A stretch of 64,000 nt of DNA from Symsagittifera roscoffensis (GCF_963678635.1 NC_087062.1:90993845-91057844), one strand, 5' to 3'. Positions 53,347 to 64,000 are shown, numbered from the stretch's first letter. Program-made: numbers and translations. The notes: generated by a model from the sequence alone, not told the origin.

Positions 53347-53439
53347 AAGCGAAGGCTCTCCAAATTAGACATCCAAAACACAAGAAAAGCAAAGTAAACG
53401 AACAAGTTAAGCAATTCGATAAAATAATGAGCACAGGCA

Positions 53440-53910
53440 AAAGTCGCTCAATAGAGAACTTGCTCTAAAAATGTAGAAATCCTTTGTCCGGCGCTCCATC
53501 TTGCGCTGGCCAACTCATATAAACATCCCTCAAATTTATATGTCAATAAAACAATTTCGACATCTACCGAAGGCACAACGCAAGGTGATCCACTCGCAAT
53601 GACTACGTACGGAATTGGGATAATCCCACTGATTGAGCTCCTGCAAAAACCAAATGTCACGCAAAAGTGGGACGCAGATGACAAAAGCACTGCAGGTGAT
53701 CTTTAGAGCCTCCGCGCTATACTGAAAAACCTGGATGTGCACGGAAAGGCTTTCGGATACAATGTGAAGCCTTTCAAGTGTTAACTCATAGTAAAGGAAA
53801 ACCATCGGGAAAGCGCCATAAAAGTATTCGAGGGCACAAAAATTACAATGGTAGACGGTTTTAGATTCCTTGGATTGGTTATACGAAAACCATCAGCATG
53901 CGATGAATAA
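53440..53910 (+). pseudogene. Element R reverse transcriptase palm, copy A
   Basis: In shifted frames: NRELAL near 53450; then EGTTQGDPLAMTTYGIGIIP (53569 onward), the QGDPLA motif B; then QKWDADDKSTAGDL, in which DADD at 53671-53682 replaces the YADD of motif C; then FGYNVKPF. Motif A with its Asp (LLIDAENAF in copy B) is deleted at about 53451. Not functional. Confidence 0.7.
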
Positions 53911-54391
53911 AGGAAATCGAACTTGAAAAAACAGCTACCCTAACTGAAAAACTTTACGAAATAGCTAAAACATCACAACAAAAAGCATACTCTTGCTACA
54001 CAAAGTGAGGTCAAAATAAATAAAGCTTTCTAACCAGAACAACTCCGGAAGCTATTGAGAAGCATTTCCTAGTATTACTGGTAAAAACCATATAACCGAT
54101 GAAGATCGCAGCCTTTTTGCACTACCATTAGGAATGGGAAGATTAGAACTCCTCAGTAACACGGACTTTTCCAGAAATTTTGAGTCGTAACGAGCCATTT
54201 GTGATCCGTTAGAAAATATTGATCCAGATATAGCTGAAACGGAACAAACTCTGATAAAGAGAAACATCAAAACTGAGAGACAGAACATCACACTCTCAAT
54301 AAAGGCTAAAATTATGGAAAATTGCTCTTCGTGCTACCCCTAAAAACACAATTTTTCCCTCAACAAATCAGAGTTTAAAGATGGATTACGT

Positions 54392-54944
54392 ATGAGATAT
54401 GGATGGGAACCACCAAACACTCCACACACATGCCCATGTGGACAACCGTTCACACTGACCCACTTTCTACACTGTCCCAAAGGTGGATGCACTCACCTAA
54501 TACATAAAGAAATTCGCGATGCCTCTGCGACACTCCTGGACGAAGTATGCCATGATGTTGAAATAGAGCCGAAACTTCAATAGTTTGGAAGGCGAAACCT
54601 TTCACAACAAAACAACCACTACTGAAGATGATGCTCGACTTGACATCAAGGCGAATGGACTCTGGGGAGGCCAATTCCGCCGAACCTTTTTCGATGTACA
54701 AACTTTCAAGCCCCATGCTAAATCCTGCCCTAAAGCCATATCTGACGCCTACAAACATCATGAGTGTCAAAACATAAAAATACCAACAAAGAATTCTGGA
54801 TATGGAACTCAGCAGCTTTGTTCCACTAATTTTTGCATGTACCGGAGGAGCAGCACCAGGCTCTACAAAAACCGTCCAGAAACTAGCAGAAAAACTAAGC
54901 AAAAAACGGAACGAATCATACTCGGACACAATAAAACTTTATAA
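54392..54944 (+). pseudogene. Element R C-terminus: zinc knuckle and nuclease-like tail
   Basis: Frame 54392-54583: MRYGWEPPNTPHTCPCGQPF, then TLTHFLHCPKGGCTHLIHKE, a CxC...H...C knuckle, and LDEVCHDVEIEPKLQ. After one frame change, 54585-54944: EDDARLDIKANGLWGGQFRR and TFFDVQTFKPHAKS. LDI followed by FFDVxxF resembles the acidic core of PD-(D/E)xK nucleases and is the conserved tail of this RT family. A second shift gives GTAAPGSTKTV-like and EKLSKKRNESYSDTIKLYKN near 54840-54945. Only copy A retains this part. Confidence 0.6.
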
Positions 54945-55000
54945 GAACAAGAATAAATTTTGCACTACTGAGGAGTGCAATCCTCTGCCTTAGTGGGTGC

Positions 55001-55458
55001 AAAAATCTTAAAAATACATCCAACATAGAAAAATCTATCTGTGCTATAATCGAGGAGGGTAGACTTTAATTGACAATTCTCTGGATGCCTTAAAATCGAC
55101 TTTATTTATTCATAAAACTTAGGCGATGTATTTGTATAGCGTTGGTACGGCCCGATCCAGCCTGTGCACGTACTGTCGCATGATGGTAGGGCCCATTTCA
55201 CCTGACCTCCACTTTTTTCACGGAAACTGCATATTGTGTTTTCTGCTGTTTTTGACAAAACCTTTCAATTTCCGTACTGCGAAAGTAATTGCGTTCCAAG
55301 AGATGTCGCAGTTTTTCAATTTGTTTTGGTGATTTTACTAAAAGTTTGTTAAAATTTTTCAAACTCTCTCGGCGTTCGACGTTTTTTCAGAAGAAATCTT
55401 CATTCGGAGTGAAGCATCCAGTGGTGTAGTTTTTCGAGCTCGTTTTGTTTTTGCAAAA
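55001..55458. other. Joint between element R copies A and B
   Basis: No gene. Copy A runs out after the NKNKFCTTEE-type tail (about 54990). The stretch to 55458 is AT-rich, and its 55320-55458 part may be the 5' untranslated region of copy B. A direct repeat TGAGCGCTGT lies at 55471-55480 and 55492-55501. No poly(A) or target-site duplication is clear. Confidence 0.35.
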
Positions 55459-55590
55459 TTGGGACGGTTAATGAGCGCTGTTTATCCATTTTTGAGCGCT
55501 GTACGGGATTTTAGAGACAAGCTCGTCAAGCAGCGACACTCTCCCTCTACCCGGACATCCCCGCCGGAACCTCCACCCGTGAAAAACCAG

Positions 55591-55701
55591 GTTGTAATCG
55601 CTTTCATTTTTTTCTGTTATTTGTTATTTAAATCCATTTCTCTACAATCCATTTTACCATCTATTCTTTCTCTTGTTCTGCCTCTTTTGTACCTTGTTAA
55701 G
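55591..55701 (+). other. Predicted 111-nt intron in element R copy B
   Basis: Donor CCAG|GTTGTA, acceptor CTTGTTAAG. Splicing is phase-preserving: PPPVKNQ joins the frame that carries SVPNYRPKWPPKRSRK and the SGNH domain (first codon mutated to TGA in this copy). Length and ends agree with copy A. The 81-codon frame 55459-55704 merely reads through it. Confidence 0.55.
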
Positions 55702-56155
55702 TGAACGTCCGTGCCAAACTACAGGCCAAAATGGCCACCCAAAAGGAGCAGGAAACTGGTATTAGGAACCTCAAAGACCAAGTACTGCAGCCCCAAAGAT
55801 GTCGGAGCCACGGTTCACTCGTACAGAGGTGCAAAGCTAGCCGACCTTGCCGCTACTGTCTCGCGCTACAACTCGCAGAACCTGAACTGGGTTACTATAG
55901 TAGCCGGATTTAATGATAACTCATCTACGGTTTCAAACTTTGCTAATGATTGGAGATTTTTTTAAAATTTGACAATTCATAAGTTTAACCCAAATGTGCT
56001 AATTATCCCCAAAACCATCCTCACTGCAAAAAACAGAAAACTTGGTACTCTAAATAACCCTTTGTTTCGCCTTATTAATACATTTTACCACTCAAGAATT
56101 CGAATTATTTCCTTCAATCTAAACGTTATTTTTACTGCTAATATGTTTTGTTAAG
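55702..56155 (+). pseudogene. Element R ORF1, SGNH-hydrolase-like, copy B
   Basis: The longest uninterrupted view of this domain: RKLVLGTSKTKYCSPKDVGA, TVHSYRGAKLADLAATVSRY, LNWVTIVAGFNDNSSTVSNF and ANDWRFF (55711-55965), then after a frameshift IHKFNPNVLIIPKTILTA. GTS (block I position), YRGA and GFND (block III) are present. The domain would make an RNP protein with a lipid- or ester-hydrolase fold; the actual substrate of retroelement SGNH domains is unknown. Confidence 0.6.
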
Positions 56156-56259
56156 ATATTATTCATTTTTCTTTTTCTGGTAATAAAATCTTCAGTTTAT
56201 TGCTCGCTCGGCTAACTTGTAAATATTCACCATAAATTTACCCTCCTCAGTGCCAAATT

Positions 56260-57020
56260 ATGGCCGATCAAACGCACTGCCATTTTTGCAAATGCCACTT
56301 CTAAAAAGGAGGCATATGGTGTGTCATTTGCAAAGCGTACATCCATGTCTCACGTAGCGGGCTAGAGAGCAGCAAATTTTGTACGATGAGTTCTCGTGCA
56401 TACAACGCACCCCCGAAAACTTTGCAAAAGAGCCCAACTCCACCAACAGAACAACAAGCACAGCCCCCATCAAAACTCAAAAAGGAACATCACCATCAAC
56501 AGCTGAAACAAACGTACTGCCCAACGCAGCACAATCTTATCCATCGCCCCCAGCAATCATTACAGCCTCCTTCGATCCCTGGAAACTTATCGACCAAGAA
56601 CTTGAAATTAAAAAAAACGACATATATAAAAATGTCGTTAACTGGAAACCGCGCTTCATAATTCTAAGCAAGAACAAGCCCAGTTTCCAATTGATAGAAT
56701 TAGTGAACCAGCAGCTGTTTTCATTAGTAGAAGAAACACAAATTTCTAACGTCGCAATGAAAGCAGCAATTATTTTCCCACATCTGCTGCTCCCCAAAAC
56801 TAAATCAGAAACAAAAGGATCAAAATCTAAAACACTAAGCCGCCTCATAATTTTGTGGAAGCAAGGCCTATTAGACGAACTTTTCACTGAAGCGAAAGCT
56901 CTCCACTTTAAAAGAAGTCCGAAGCAAAAGACGAAGTTAAGCAATTCGATAAATTAATGAATACAGGCAAAGTATCTGCCGCCATTGGCTTCCATTCAGA
57001 CAAGAAAACAAGAGGAGTAC
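56260..57020 (+). pseudogene. Element R ORF2 N-terminus, copy B
   Basis: MADQTHCHFCKCHF, TAA, KGGIWCVICKAYIHVSRSGL give the PHD-like finger (CxxC, WCxxC, H). The frame then shifts to 56379-56957 with FSCIQRTPENFAKEP (last Cys is Arg), FDPWKLIDQELEIKKNDIYK, NVVNWKPRFIILSKNKPSFQ and LSRLIILWKQGLLDELFTEA. Copy A has the same protein with about 80 percent identity by eye. Confidence 0.55.
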
Positions 57021-58030
57021 TTCCTCTAAACGAAGTCATTCATGGAAAAACAGTCCCTAGTATCCTGAAAGAAAAACACCCTAAAGCAAAAACAGCGAAT
57101 ACTAACTATATAACTGACGTAATTGAAGACACAATGCCATACCATCCCTCTATATTCGAACAAATAAACGCCAAGACAGTTCGAAAATCAACCCTGAAAA
57201 CGCACGCACGGAAGCCACGGTATTTCAGGTCTAGATGCGTGCGAATGGAGAAGGATATTATCTCACTTGAACCAGACATCCCTTGAGCTTTGCAAAACAA
57301 TTGCTAAACTATCCTATACAACAGCAACTAAAGTTCTCCCATATGAAAACCTAACGGCGTACAACTCGTGTCGCCTGATACCTCTGGACAAAAATCCAGG
57401 GTTACGGCTCATTGGTGTAGGCGAAATTTTGAGAAGAATACTTGGCGAAACAATCACCCAATGCATAAAATCAGACCTTAAAAATCTCGGAAAAAATTTC
57501 CAGCTCTGCTTAGGTTAGAAGTGTGGAATCGAATATGCTATCCACAGCTTGAGGAACGAGTTTGAGAAACCGGAAACGGACGCCATACTACTCATTGATG
57601 CAGAAAACGCCTTCAAGTCGCTCAATAGAGAACTTGCTCTAAAAAATGTAGAAGTCCTTTGCCGGCGCTACATCTTGCGCTGGCCAACTCATATAAACAT
57701 CCCTCAAATCTATATGTCAATAACACGGTTTAGACATCTACCGAAGGCACAACGCAGGGTGAACCCCTCGCAATGGCTATGTACGGAATTAGGATAATCC
57801 CACTGATTGAGCTCCTGAAAAAATCAAATGTCACCCAAAAATGATACGCAGATGATGGAAGCGCTGCAGGTGAACTTAAGAGTCTCCGCGCAATACTGGA
57901 CAACCTGGATTTGCACGGAAAGGCTTTCGGATACAATCTGAAGCCTTCCAAGTTTCAACTCATTGTAAAGGGAAACCTTCGGGAAAGCGCCATAAAAGTA
58001 TTGAGGGCACATATATTACAATGATAGACA
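56957..58030 (+). pseudogene. Element R reverse transcriptase fingers and palm, copy B
   Basis: Order: TRGVLPLNEVIHGKTVPSIL; KEKHPKAKTAN; HPSIFEQINAKTVRKSTLK; NQTSLELCKTIAKLSYTTAT; CRLIPLDKNPGLRLIGVGEI; ILLIDAENAFKSLNRELAL (motif A with Asp, about 57587-57640); EGTTQGEPLAM (motif B, Asp changed to Glu, near 57743); YADDGSAAGELKSL (motif C, 57845 onward), directly preceded by TGA where copy A has TGG; and FGYNLKPSKFQLIVKG. At least four frame changes. Family recognised from memory as the RT of RLE-type LINEs common in corals and hydroids. Confidence 0.7.
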
Positions 58031-58180
58031 GTTTTAGAGTCCTTGGATTAGTTATAGGAACACCATCAGCATGCGATAAATACATGGAAAGCGAAATTGA
58101 ATAGACAGTTACGTTAACTGAAAAGCTTTCCAAAATAGCTAAAACATCACCACAAAATGCATACTCTAGCTACACAAAGT

Positions 58181-58494
58181 GAGTTCAAGATAAACTAAAC
58201 TTTCTAAGCAGAACAACTCCGGAAGCATTTGAGAACATGGATGAAATTGAGAAAAACTTAAGACAGCCGCTACTTCCTAGTTTTACTGGTAAAAACCATA
58301 TAACCGATGAAGATCGCAACCTTTTTGCACTACCATTAGGAATGGGAGGATTAGACCTCTTCAGTAACACGGACTTTTCCAGAAATTATGAGTGGTCACA
58401 AGCCGTTTGTGATCCGTTAGAAAACAGTGATCTAGTAATAGCTGAGATGGAACAAACTCTGATAAATAGATATATCAAAACTGACTATAGGTAG
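58181..58494 (+). pseudogene. Element R thumb fragment, copy B
   Basis: FLSRTTPEAFENMDEIEKNL, LLPSFTGKNHITDEDRNLFA, LPLGMGGLDLFSNTDFSRNY and EWSQAVCDPLENSD. This is the LIPxxTGR...ERxLLALPxRxGGLG-type region that follows the RT palm. It ends at YIKTDYR-TAG by junction with element E sequence, not by a natural C-terminus. Confidence 0.7.
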
Positions 58495-59446
58495 AAAATT
58501 AGAAATTCCAAAATTGTACCTTAAGGTATGCGTTGGTGAAGTGAAATTCATTTGGATTCAGTTTTTATCATTAACTTTTCTGTTGTCTATTGTTTATAAA
58601 GCTATGAATCATTTCAATTGCTGATTCAGAGAATCCCTTTAAATGTTCGTGGTTGATAGAATCGAAAGTTTTTGATAAATAAATTACAGACACGGCAACA
58701 AATTGGTTTTGGTCCATTGATTTGCGGAAGAACTAAATGCAATAAAAGATGGCGTCCATTGATGAATATGAGGTTCTAAGACCAAATTGGGTGTTGCTGA
58801 GCAGATTATAAGGTAGTAAGTTTTCATTGATTTGTTTGTGCCGTAGTTTCTCAAAACTTTCGAGGGTGCACCTTTTATGGAGATTGGTCTATAGTTGTCT
58901 GCTATTTCTGTGTCATATTTGTTGGATATTGGGGTAAAAATGGCAGTTTTTAGTCCAGTTGGGAAAAAATTTACTCACAAAATTCATTTATAATAAAAGT
59001 AAGGTGTGGATATATTTCATTGCACCCAGCTTTCAGAGCCCAGGCTGGAAGATCAGAAGGTCCGGTTGTTTTACTTCTGTTTAAATTTGTTATTTTTTTG
59101 TTCATTCACTTTGTACAAACCGAAAACAAAAATTTGGTTTCTGTTTCTTTTTGGTCATTTGTTTTTGATGGTTGAATCAGCTACGTTTTTTTTCCTCAAA
59201 AAAATGTTCGAGTCTACAAAACTTGTAATTCAAAAAACGTATCATTTTGAAGTTGTTTGTTTTTGCTTCACCAAATGAATTTTTTATTCGTGCGATTTTT
59301 TTTTGCCAAGTTTCTTGAGTTTCTTGTGTCGTTCATTATATTGTATTTCTGTCGCTCAGTTGTTTTAGGATTAATTATTTCAGATGAAACTATCGTCTTT
59401 CAGATTGATTTTTGGTTTGCTATTACGAATGTAGACTGTTTTGAGT
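58495..59446 (-). mobile_element. Element E fragment 5 (RT to start of EN)
   Basis: Minus-strand E sequence equal to about 37210-38190: GIP-box region, motif A region (near 58650), fingers (near 58920) and the AT-rich inter-domain part. Cut at 59446 (TTTTGAG) and joined to a second R thumb fragment. A small deletion near 58636 removes CAAATCAATCAGTTTGTT. Confidence 0.7.
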
Positions 59447-59757
59447 GAGTTCAAGATAAACTAAACTTTCTAAGCAGAACAACTCCGGAAGCATTTGAGA
59501 ACATGGATGAAATTGAGAAAAACGTAAGACAGCCGCTACTTCCTAGTATTACTGGTAAAAACCATATAACCGATGAAGATCGCATTCTTTTTGCACTACC
59601 ATTAAGAATGGGAGGATTAGACCTCCTCAGTAACACGGACTTTTCCAGAAATTATGAGTGGTCACAAGCCGTTTGTGATCCGTTAGAAAACAATGATCTA
59701 GTAAAAGCTGAGATGGAACAAACTCTGATAAATAGATATATCAAAACTGACTATAGG
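59447..59757 (+). pseudogene. Second copy of the R thumb fragment
   Basis: Nearly identical to 58184-58494 (MDEIEKNVRQPLLPSITGKN, FALPLRMGGLDLLSNTDF). Both ends join E sequence: the left at TGAG microhomology, the right again at CTATAGG. It lies within otherwise continuous E-type DNA. Confidence 0.8.
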
Positions 59758-62700
59758 TAGAAAATTAGAAATTCCAAAATTGTACCTTAAGGTATGCCTT
59801 GGTGAAGTGAGATTCATTTGGATTCAGTTTTATTATTAACTTTTCTGTTGTCTATTGTTTATAAAGCTATGAATCATTTCAATTGCTGATTCAGAGAATC
59901 CCAAATCAATCAGTTTGTTCTTTAAATGTTCGTGGTTGATAGAATCGAAAGCTTTTGATAAATAAAATACAGACACGGCAACAAATTTGTTTTGGTCCAT
60001 TGATTTGCGGAAGAACTAAATTTTTTAAAAGATGGCGTCCATTGATGAATATGAGGTTCTAAGACCAAATTGGGTGTTGCTGAGCAGATTATAAGGTAAT
60101 AAGTTTTCATTGATTTGTTTGTGCCGTAGTTTCTCAAAGCTTTCGAGGGTGCACCTTTTATGGAGATTGGTCTATAGTTGTCTGCTATTTCTGTGTCATA
60201 TTTGTTGGATATTGGGGTAACAATGGCAGTTTTTAGTCCAGTTGGGAAAAAATTTACTCAAGAAAATCATTTATAATAAAAGTAAGGTGTGGATATATTT
60301 CATTGCACCCAGCTTTCAGAGCCCAGGCTGGAAGATCAGAAGGTCCGGGTGTTTTACTTCTGTTTAAATTTTATTATTTTTTTGTTCATTCTCTTTGTAC
60401 AAACCGAAAACAGAAATTTGGTTTCTGTTTCTTTTTATTCATGTTTCTGATGGTTGAATCAGCTACGTTTTTTTTTCCTCAAAAAAATATTCGAGTCTAC
60501 AAAACTTGTAATTCAAAAAACTTATCATTTTGAAGTTGTTTGTTTTTGCTTCACCAAATGAATTTTTTATTCGTGCGATTTTTTTTGCTAATTTTCTTGA
60601 GTTTCTTGTGTCGTTCATTATATTGTATTTCTGTCGCTCAGTTGTTTTAGGATTAAATATTTCAGATGAAACTATCGTCTTTCAGATTGATTTTTGGTTT
60701 GCTATTACGAATATAGACTGTTTTGAGTGGTGTGCTTGTTTTCAGGCAGCTTACTATATTGGAATTTAAAACAATGAACAATTTTTTCAGGGTTAATTTG
60801 CCTGCAGAAAAACTGCCAATTAAGGCTTGTTAGGGCAATTTTAATTTCCTATTCTGAATATTTCGATCTATCTTAGATTGTGCACTTAAATGGCAAAGTT
60901 TATTCAACTAACTTTAATTCAAATATCAAAATTGTAGCTGTAGTGATCAGTTAACATTGGTGGAGTGAAAATTATAACTCTGTTCTCCAATTTGGTTGAG
61001 TTGAAACCTGTGATATTAAAATTAGTCAGTGTTTTTGAATGAATTGGTGTTGATTTATTGACAATTTCTAAAAAACAGGTCGTTGAAATTGTATATAAGG
61101 ATACTTTTTCTTCAGTGTTTTTAAATAATTAGGGTAAAATTTGTTTGGATTACAGGAAATAATTAATAGTGTTGATCTTTCAGTTTTGTTCTTTGGTGTT
61201 TTAAAGTTTACCAAGATGCTTTTAAACTTTTGATGAATTAAGTTTAAAACTGTGCGTAGTTTTGGGTGTAAAAATTTAGAAATGAGTATCATGACGCCCC
61301 CTCCTTTTTTTTGCTTGCAACTGCTGATCTATCACATCGAACGGAGACAAAATGACCACTTTCTAGTCTCCATAAATTGCTATCATTAGATTCATTAAAC
61401 CATGTCTCAGAGAACCCATAAATTGTGTTTAATCCGCATGATTTTACTAGTTTTTTCATACTTAACCTTTTTTGCTTAAACTTCTACAGTTCAGGTGTAG
61501 AGTTTTTGTGTTGTTTTTGTAGTTATTTAGTTTTTTCGATTTCTTAATAAGTTGTTCAGTTGGACCTGGATTTAGATTGATGTCGCCTCAGCGTAAAAGT
61601 AAAATGGACAATAAAAATATTAATACAAAAATTTTCAACATTAGTAAGAATAAAATTACGAATAACAAAGATAAAGGTAAAAGGAGAGGAACTATAGTGA
61701 TGTTATTAGTGCTTTGAGAGGCATCCAATTTGACCTAAAGGAAAAAATAATTGGCAACCCATAGAATCTTATTACTTTTTTCGAATTTGTTCATTTCTCG
61801 AAAAACGATTTTTCTGTTGCAATCAATCAACATAAGCACAAAGAAGCTACTTAAGAGGTTATTTGTTAACATTGACATTGATGAAAACTCAAAAAACAAA
61901 AATTCCAGATATTTACCAAACTTTTTTAAACAACCTTTAGCGATTACAACTCTGCATAAAATTAGATGAGGGGCTTGGAAGCATGGCAAGGTTATTGAAA
62001 GTACTGCGTGACTGTTGATAAGGATGGATCCGATTTCAGAGTTTTTTGCTTCTGATTGTTGAAGTTTTGAACTTTTTCTGGGCGGGGTAGATCTTTAGAA
62101 TATTGGCATATGAAAAATCTGAGGCAGTTGCGTAAAAAGGGGACACCGTGCTCGTCATTTAAGTGAATTTTGTCCCAATAGAGAAAGCTCCAGTTATTGA
62201 TGTTTTTTATCATTGTATTTAGTTTCAGCACTTGATAACCAGATTTAGAGCCGTATGTACAATTGACATTTTCATTATACAAGTCCACGTTTTTGTTCGC
62301 CACTTTGTTATTCAAAATTGGTGGTATTTTGCATAATACCACTATTTCAGGTGTGAGTTTTTGCACTAATAACTCAGTCAATTCCTCAAACTTTGATTGA
62401 ATTATTAGGTCAAAAACCTGCCGCTATTATGTTCGAAAATGATTTATTTCGTCTCTCTCGTTAGTCGCAAGTGAGTCTGATATCAGCGAAATTTGTTGTC
62501 TTGTGTCAACGAAAATTGTTGTTATGAATTTCGCGGTTTCAGTTTTCGCGAAAAAAAATCGTTACGTGTCATGCAAGCCTGATTCGAAATTTAAAAATTA
62601 TTTGGTCACTCAAAAATAACTCCTTCAAATACGTTCAATTGAACGATTAAGACCACTAATCATTTAAAACAGCAAATACTCCCATTGAACTGTTCCGAAT

Positions 62701-63676
62701 AAAAAGTCGTTTAAAACACTCCGGGTTGTAACCATTGTGTACCTACAATCGTTACCAATTGATTCCTGAGAATCAATAGGAGTTTGGAAGGATTTTGCTA
62801 CTCTTCCTGGCCGACGACAAGAAGATAGCTCTCCGTCCCGATTTAGGAATCTAGAAGGGTGTCGGGGAAAGACTCTGAACTGATTCTTAACACATTCTAG
62901 CTTCCCGGATCATCTTGAGTTGAATTTGAATTAACACCAGATTCAATTTCAGATAATGAGAAGCTAAGAGTTGAGACCCAGCCATGAACTCACAATTTTT
63001 GCCTGTAACTTAGGTGATTTGCGCGGTTTGGCCGATAGTCTTCAAGTTTTAACGACTTTTTTGACCCAATGTTAATGAATCACGCATTGGAATGGCTTTG
63101 CTAGAGACGGTTAAAAGCATGTGAAGCTGTGTTTAGATGCCAGCCAGTCGTTCTATAACAAAGCTGTGTTTTCCACCGGTATGTGCTTCCGCGCGAATGT
63201 TACAGTAGGTTGGACTCACAATTGATTTTTTTTCCCGCAGTGTGAGAAAATTTCGGTTTGTTGGACTTGATAAAAATTTTTTGATTAACAGATTTATTTG
63301 TTGTTTTTTTTTTATTTCTGTTGTTCTGATGATGAATTAATTGACGAAAACCTTCAAGCATTGATACTTGTTTTTTTTTCTCAATTTATTGGGTAAAAGA
63401 ATTGTGGGAGATGGTCTAGTCTACAAGCCTTTATCGTTTTTAAGACGATAATATTACCATGACTGTCTCGGGATATGAATCGAATTCATTAAAGGTTTGC
63501 ATAGTCGGTGCTGAGCTATCAGGCTCAAACGCCGTTGATTTGTGGGAGATTGATTAGAAGTATTTTGAGAATAAATTACATTGAGTTGCAGGATCGCTTG
63601 CAGTTTTGGTTTCGTAATGAACTGACGCTGGAATCAGTATTGCTTTGAATTTTCGATAGTATTTAAAAAAAAATAT
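59758..63676 (-). mobile_element. Element E copy 6
   Basis: Minus-strand copy lacking the ADD box and everything 3' of it. RT motif A region near 59950, fingers near 60200, EN (about 60950-61400; KGGGVMI near 61290, and the GDYNPN part deleted at about 61132), ORF1 SGNH (62381-61992, YWDKIHLNDEHGVPFLR), spacer 62650-63676. It begins at the same CTATAGG junction as fragments 46972 and 58494. Confidence 0.7.
61992..62381 (-). pseudogene. Element E ORF1 SGNH block, copy 6
   Basis: 129-codon frame: MTELLVQKLTPEIVVLCKIP, LYNENVNCTYGSKSGYQV, NNWSFLYWDKIHLNDEHG and RPEKVQNFNNQKQK. The frame is open upstream past the Met (FDLIIQSKFEELTELLVQ), so the Met is not the real start. DxxH is intact. This copy best shows that the Met at MTELL is internal. 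Confidence 0.6.
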
Positions 63677-64000
63677 GTTGAACTGGTGTCCGCCAGTTTT
63701 TTGGGCTTTTGTCTGTTTAACCTTTGTCCGCTTACTTACCTTTTCACGGAAACTTAGCCTAATTGTTGTTATAAACTTAATAAATAGTTCCATGTGATAT
63801 GATACGCTCATAATGGTACGCTCGTAGGAAGAAAGACCCGGACGGGATTTTAGAGACAAGCTCGTCAAACCGCGATACTCCCCCTCTACCCAGACATCCG
63901 CACCGGAACCTCAAAAAGAAACATCACCAGCAACACCCGAAACAAATGTACTGCCCAACGCAACACAATCTAATCCATCGCCCCCAGCAATCACTACAGC
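63677..64000 (+). pseudogene. Element R 5' end with direct fusion of exon 1 to ORF2
   Basis: 63677-63837 matches 51836-52000 upstream of copy A. The first-exon frame RDFRDKLVKPRYSP, STQTSAPEP then continues directly as QKETSPATPETNVLPN of ORF2, skipping the intron, SGNH domain and zinc finger. The frame is preserved through the joint at ACCTCAAAAAG (about 63912) and stays open to the window end. It is cut by the window edge, so the downstream RT is unseen. Confidence 0.6.

Larger units (their letters stand above)
51985..55000 (+). mobile_element. Element R copy A (near full length, internally deleted)
   Basis: Order on plus: small first exon (about 52000-52089); intron (52090-52201); SGNH ORF1 (52202 to about 52600); PHD-like zinc finger (52730-52880); ORF2 N-domain (to 53346); RT palm (about 53500-53900); thumb (about 54040-54260); CxCGxxFxxxHxxxxC zinc knuckle (54430-54500); nuclease-like tail (54585-54944). 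About 645 bases are missing at 53451 compared with copy B. The order RT, knuckle, PD-(D/E)xK-like tail resembles LINEs with restriction-like endonucleases, but this subgroup, common in cnidarian genomes as I recall, should be checked. Confidence 0.65.
55459..58494 (+). mobile_element. Element R copy B (5' complete, 3'-truncated)
   Basis: Contains first exon (RDFRDKLVKQRHSPSTRT, PPEPPPVKNQ), intron 55591-55701, SGNH ORF1 (to about 56155), PHD-like finger (56260 onward), ORF2 N-domain (56379-56957 frame), RT fingers and palm (56957-58020) and thumb (to 58494, ending NRYIKTDYR). It stops exactly where other R fragments stop (CTATAGG), and element E follows. It retains the RT block missing in copy A. 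Confidence 0.7.

Noticed and set aside
53192-53805. Minus-strand frames antisense to element R (53192-53440, 53448-53690, 53536-53805)
   Set aside because: Shadows of the plus-strand RT and ORF2 N-domain; hydrophobic Cys/Phe-rich translations without motifs.
1-64000. CRISPR array, tRNA, rRNA, bacterial operon or prophage
   Set aside because: Repeats are long transposon units without regular short spacers. No cloverleaf or rRNA core was seen by eye, and there are no ribosome-binding-site-led gene strings. A tRNA scan was not possible here.

Overview
This window is eukaryotic, AT-rich nuclear DNA of an invertebrate-like animal. It is built almost entirely from decayed and repeatedly rearranged retroelements. 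I see no intact cellular gene, rRNA, tRNA, CRISPR array or bacterial operon. The species cannot be named from this sequence. Penelope-like elements, an endonuclease/RT LINE and a second LINE with a C-terminal zinc knuckle are compatible with a cnidarian or another invertebrate, but that is inference only. Nearly every open frame over 60 codons is a fragment of an element, the antisense of one, or chance.

Left part (1-25.9 kb). A Penelope-like element (PLE) reverse-transcriptase 5' half lies on the minus strand (about 285-1320). A PLE RT 3' part lies on the plus strand (about 2281-2740). They are followed by an array of a repeat unit here called X, with copies starting near 6126, 8441, 14401, 15871, 19036, 21061, 24257 and 25696. 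Each X copy carries minus-strand coding debris: an SGNH-hydrolase-like block, a block resembling the end of a LINE ORF1 RNA-binding domain, and conserved blocks I cannot name. A 4.5-kb segmental duplication (2744-7296 and 11007-15540) contains a nearly unchanged 188-codon minus-strand frame of unknown function (5111-5677 and 13379-13945).

Middle part (25.9-31.5 kb). This holds a minus-strand, gag/ORF1-like broken gene (26268-27735), a degenerate GGACCC...GGATTGGCAAAA minisatellite (28555-28900), T-rich low-complexity DNA, and an inverted copy (30.25-30.71 kb) of a block that recurs in the right part.

Right part (31.5-64 kb). Two different LINEs lie in opposite orientation and are fused at recurrent breakpoints. 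Element E, on the minus strand, encodes an SGNH-type ORF1, an APE-like endonuclease and an RT with an ADD box; its copies span about 32.15-36.3, 37.05-41.2, 41.94-45.96, 46.70-51.84, 58.5-59.45 and 59.76-63.67 kb. Element R, on the plus strand, has a small exon, an intron of about 111 nt, an SGNH ORF1, a PHD-like zinc finger, an RT (TTQGDPLAM, ADD), a zinc knuckle and a nuclease-like C-terminus. Its longest copies are 51.99-55.0 and 55.46-58.49 kb; truncated heads sit at 31.56, 36.46, 41.34 and 46.10 kb. Head-to-tail repetition of an R-head plus E composite (about 4.8 kb) makes up 31.5-52 kb. A nested palindrome (48.65-48.87 kb) lies at the joint of an internal duplication.

The most notable points are: SGNH-hydrolase-like ORF1 domains in three unrelated element types; a frame-preserving intron retained in element R; identical chimeric junctions in several units; and the triple-arm palindrome. 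All coding calls are by reading translations and remembered family motifs; no database search was possible.
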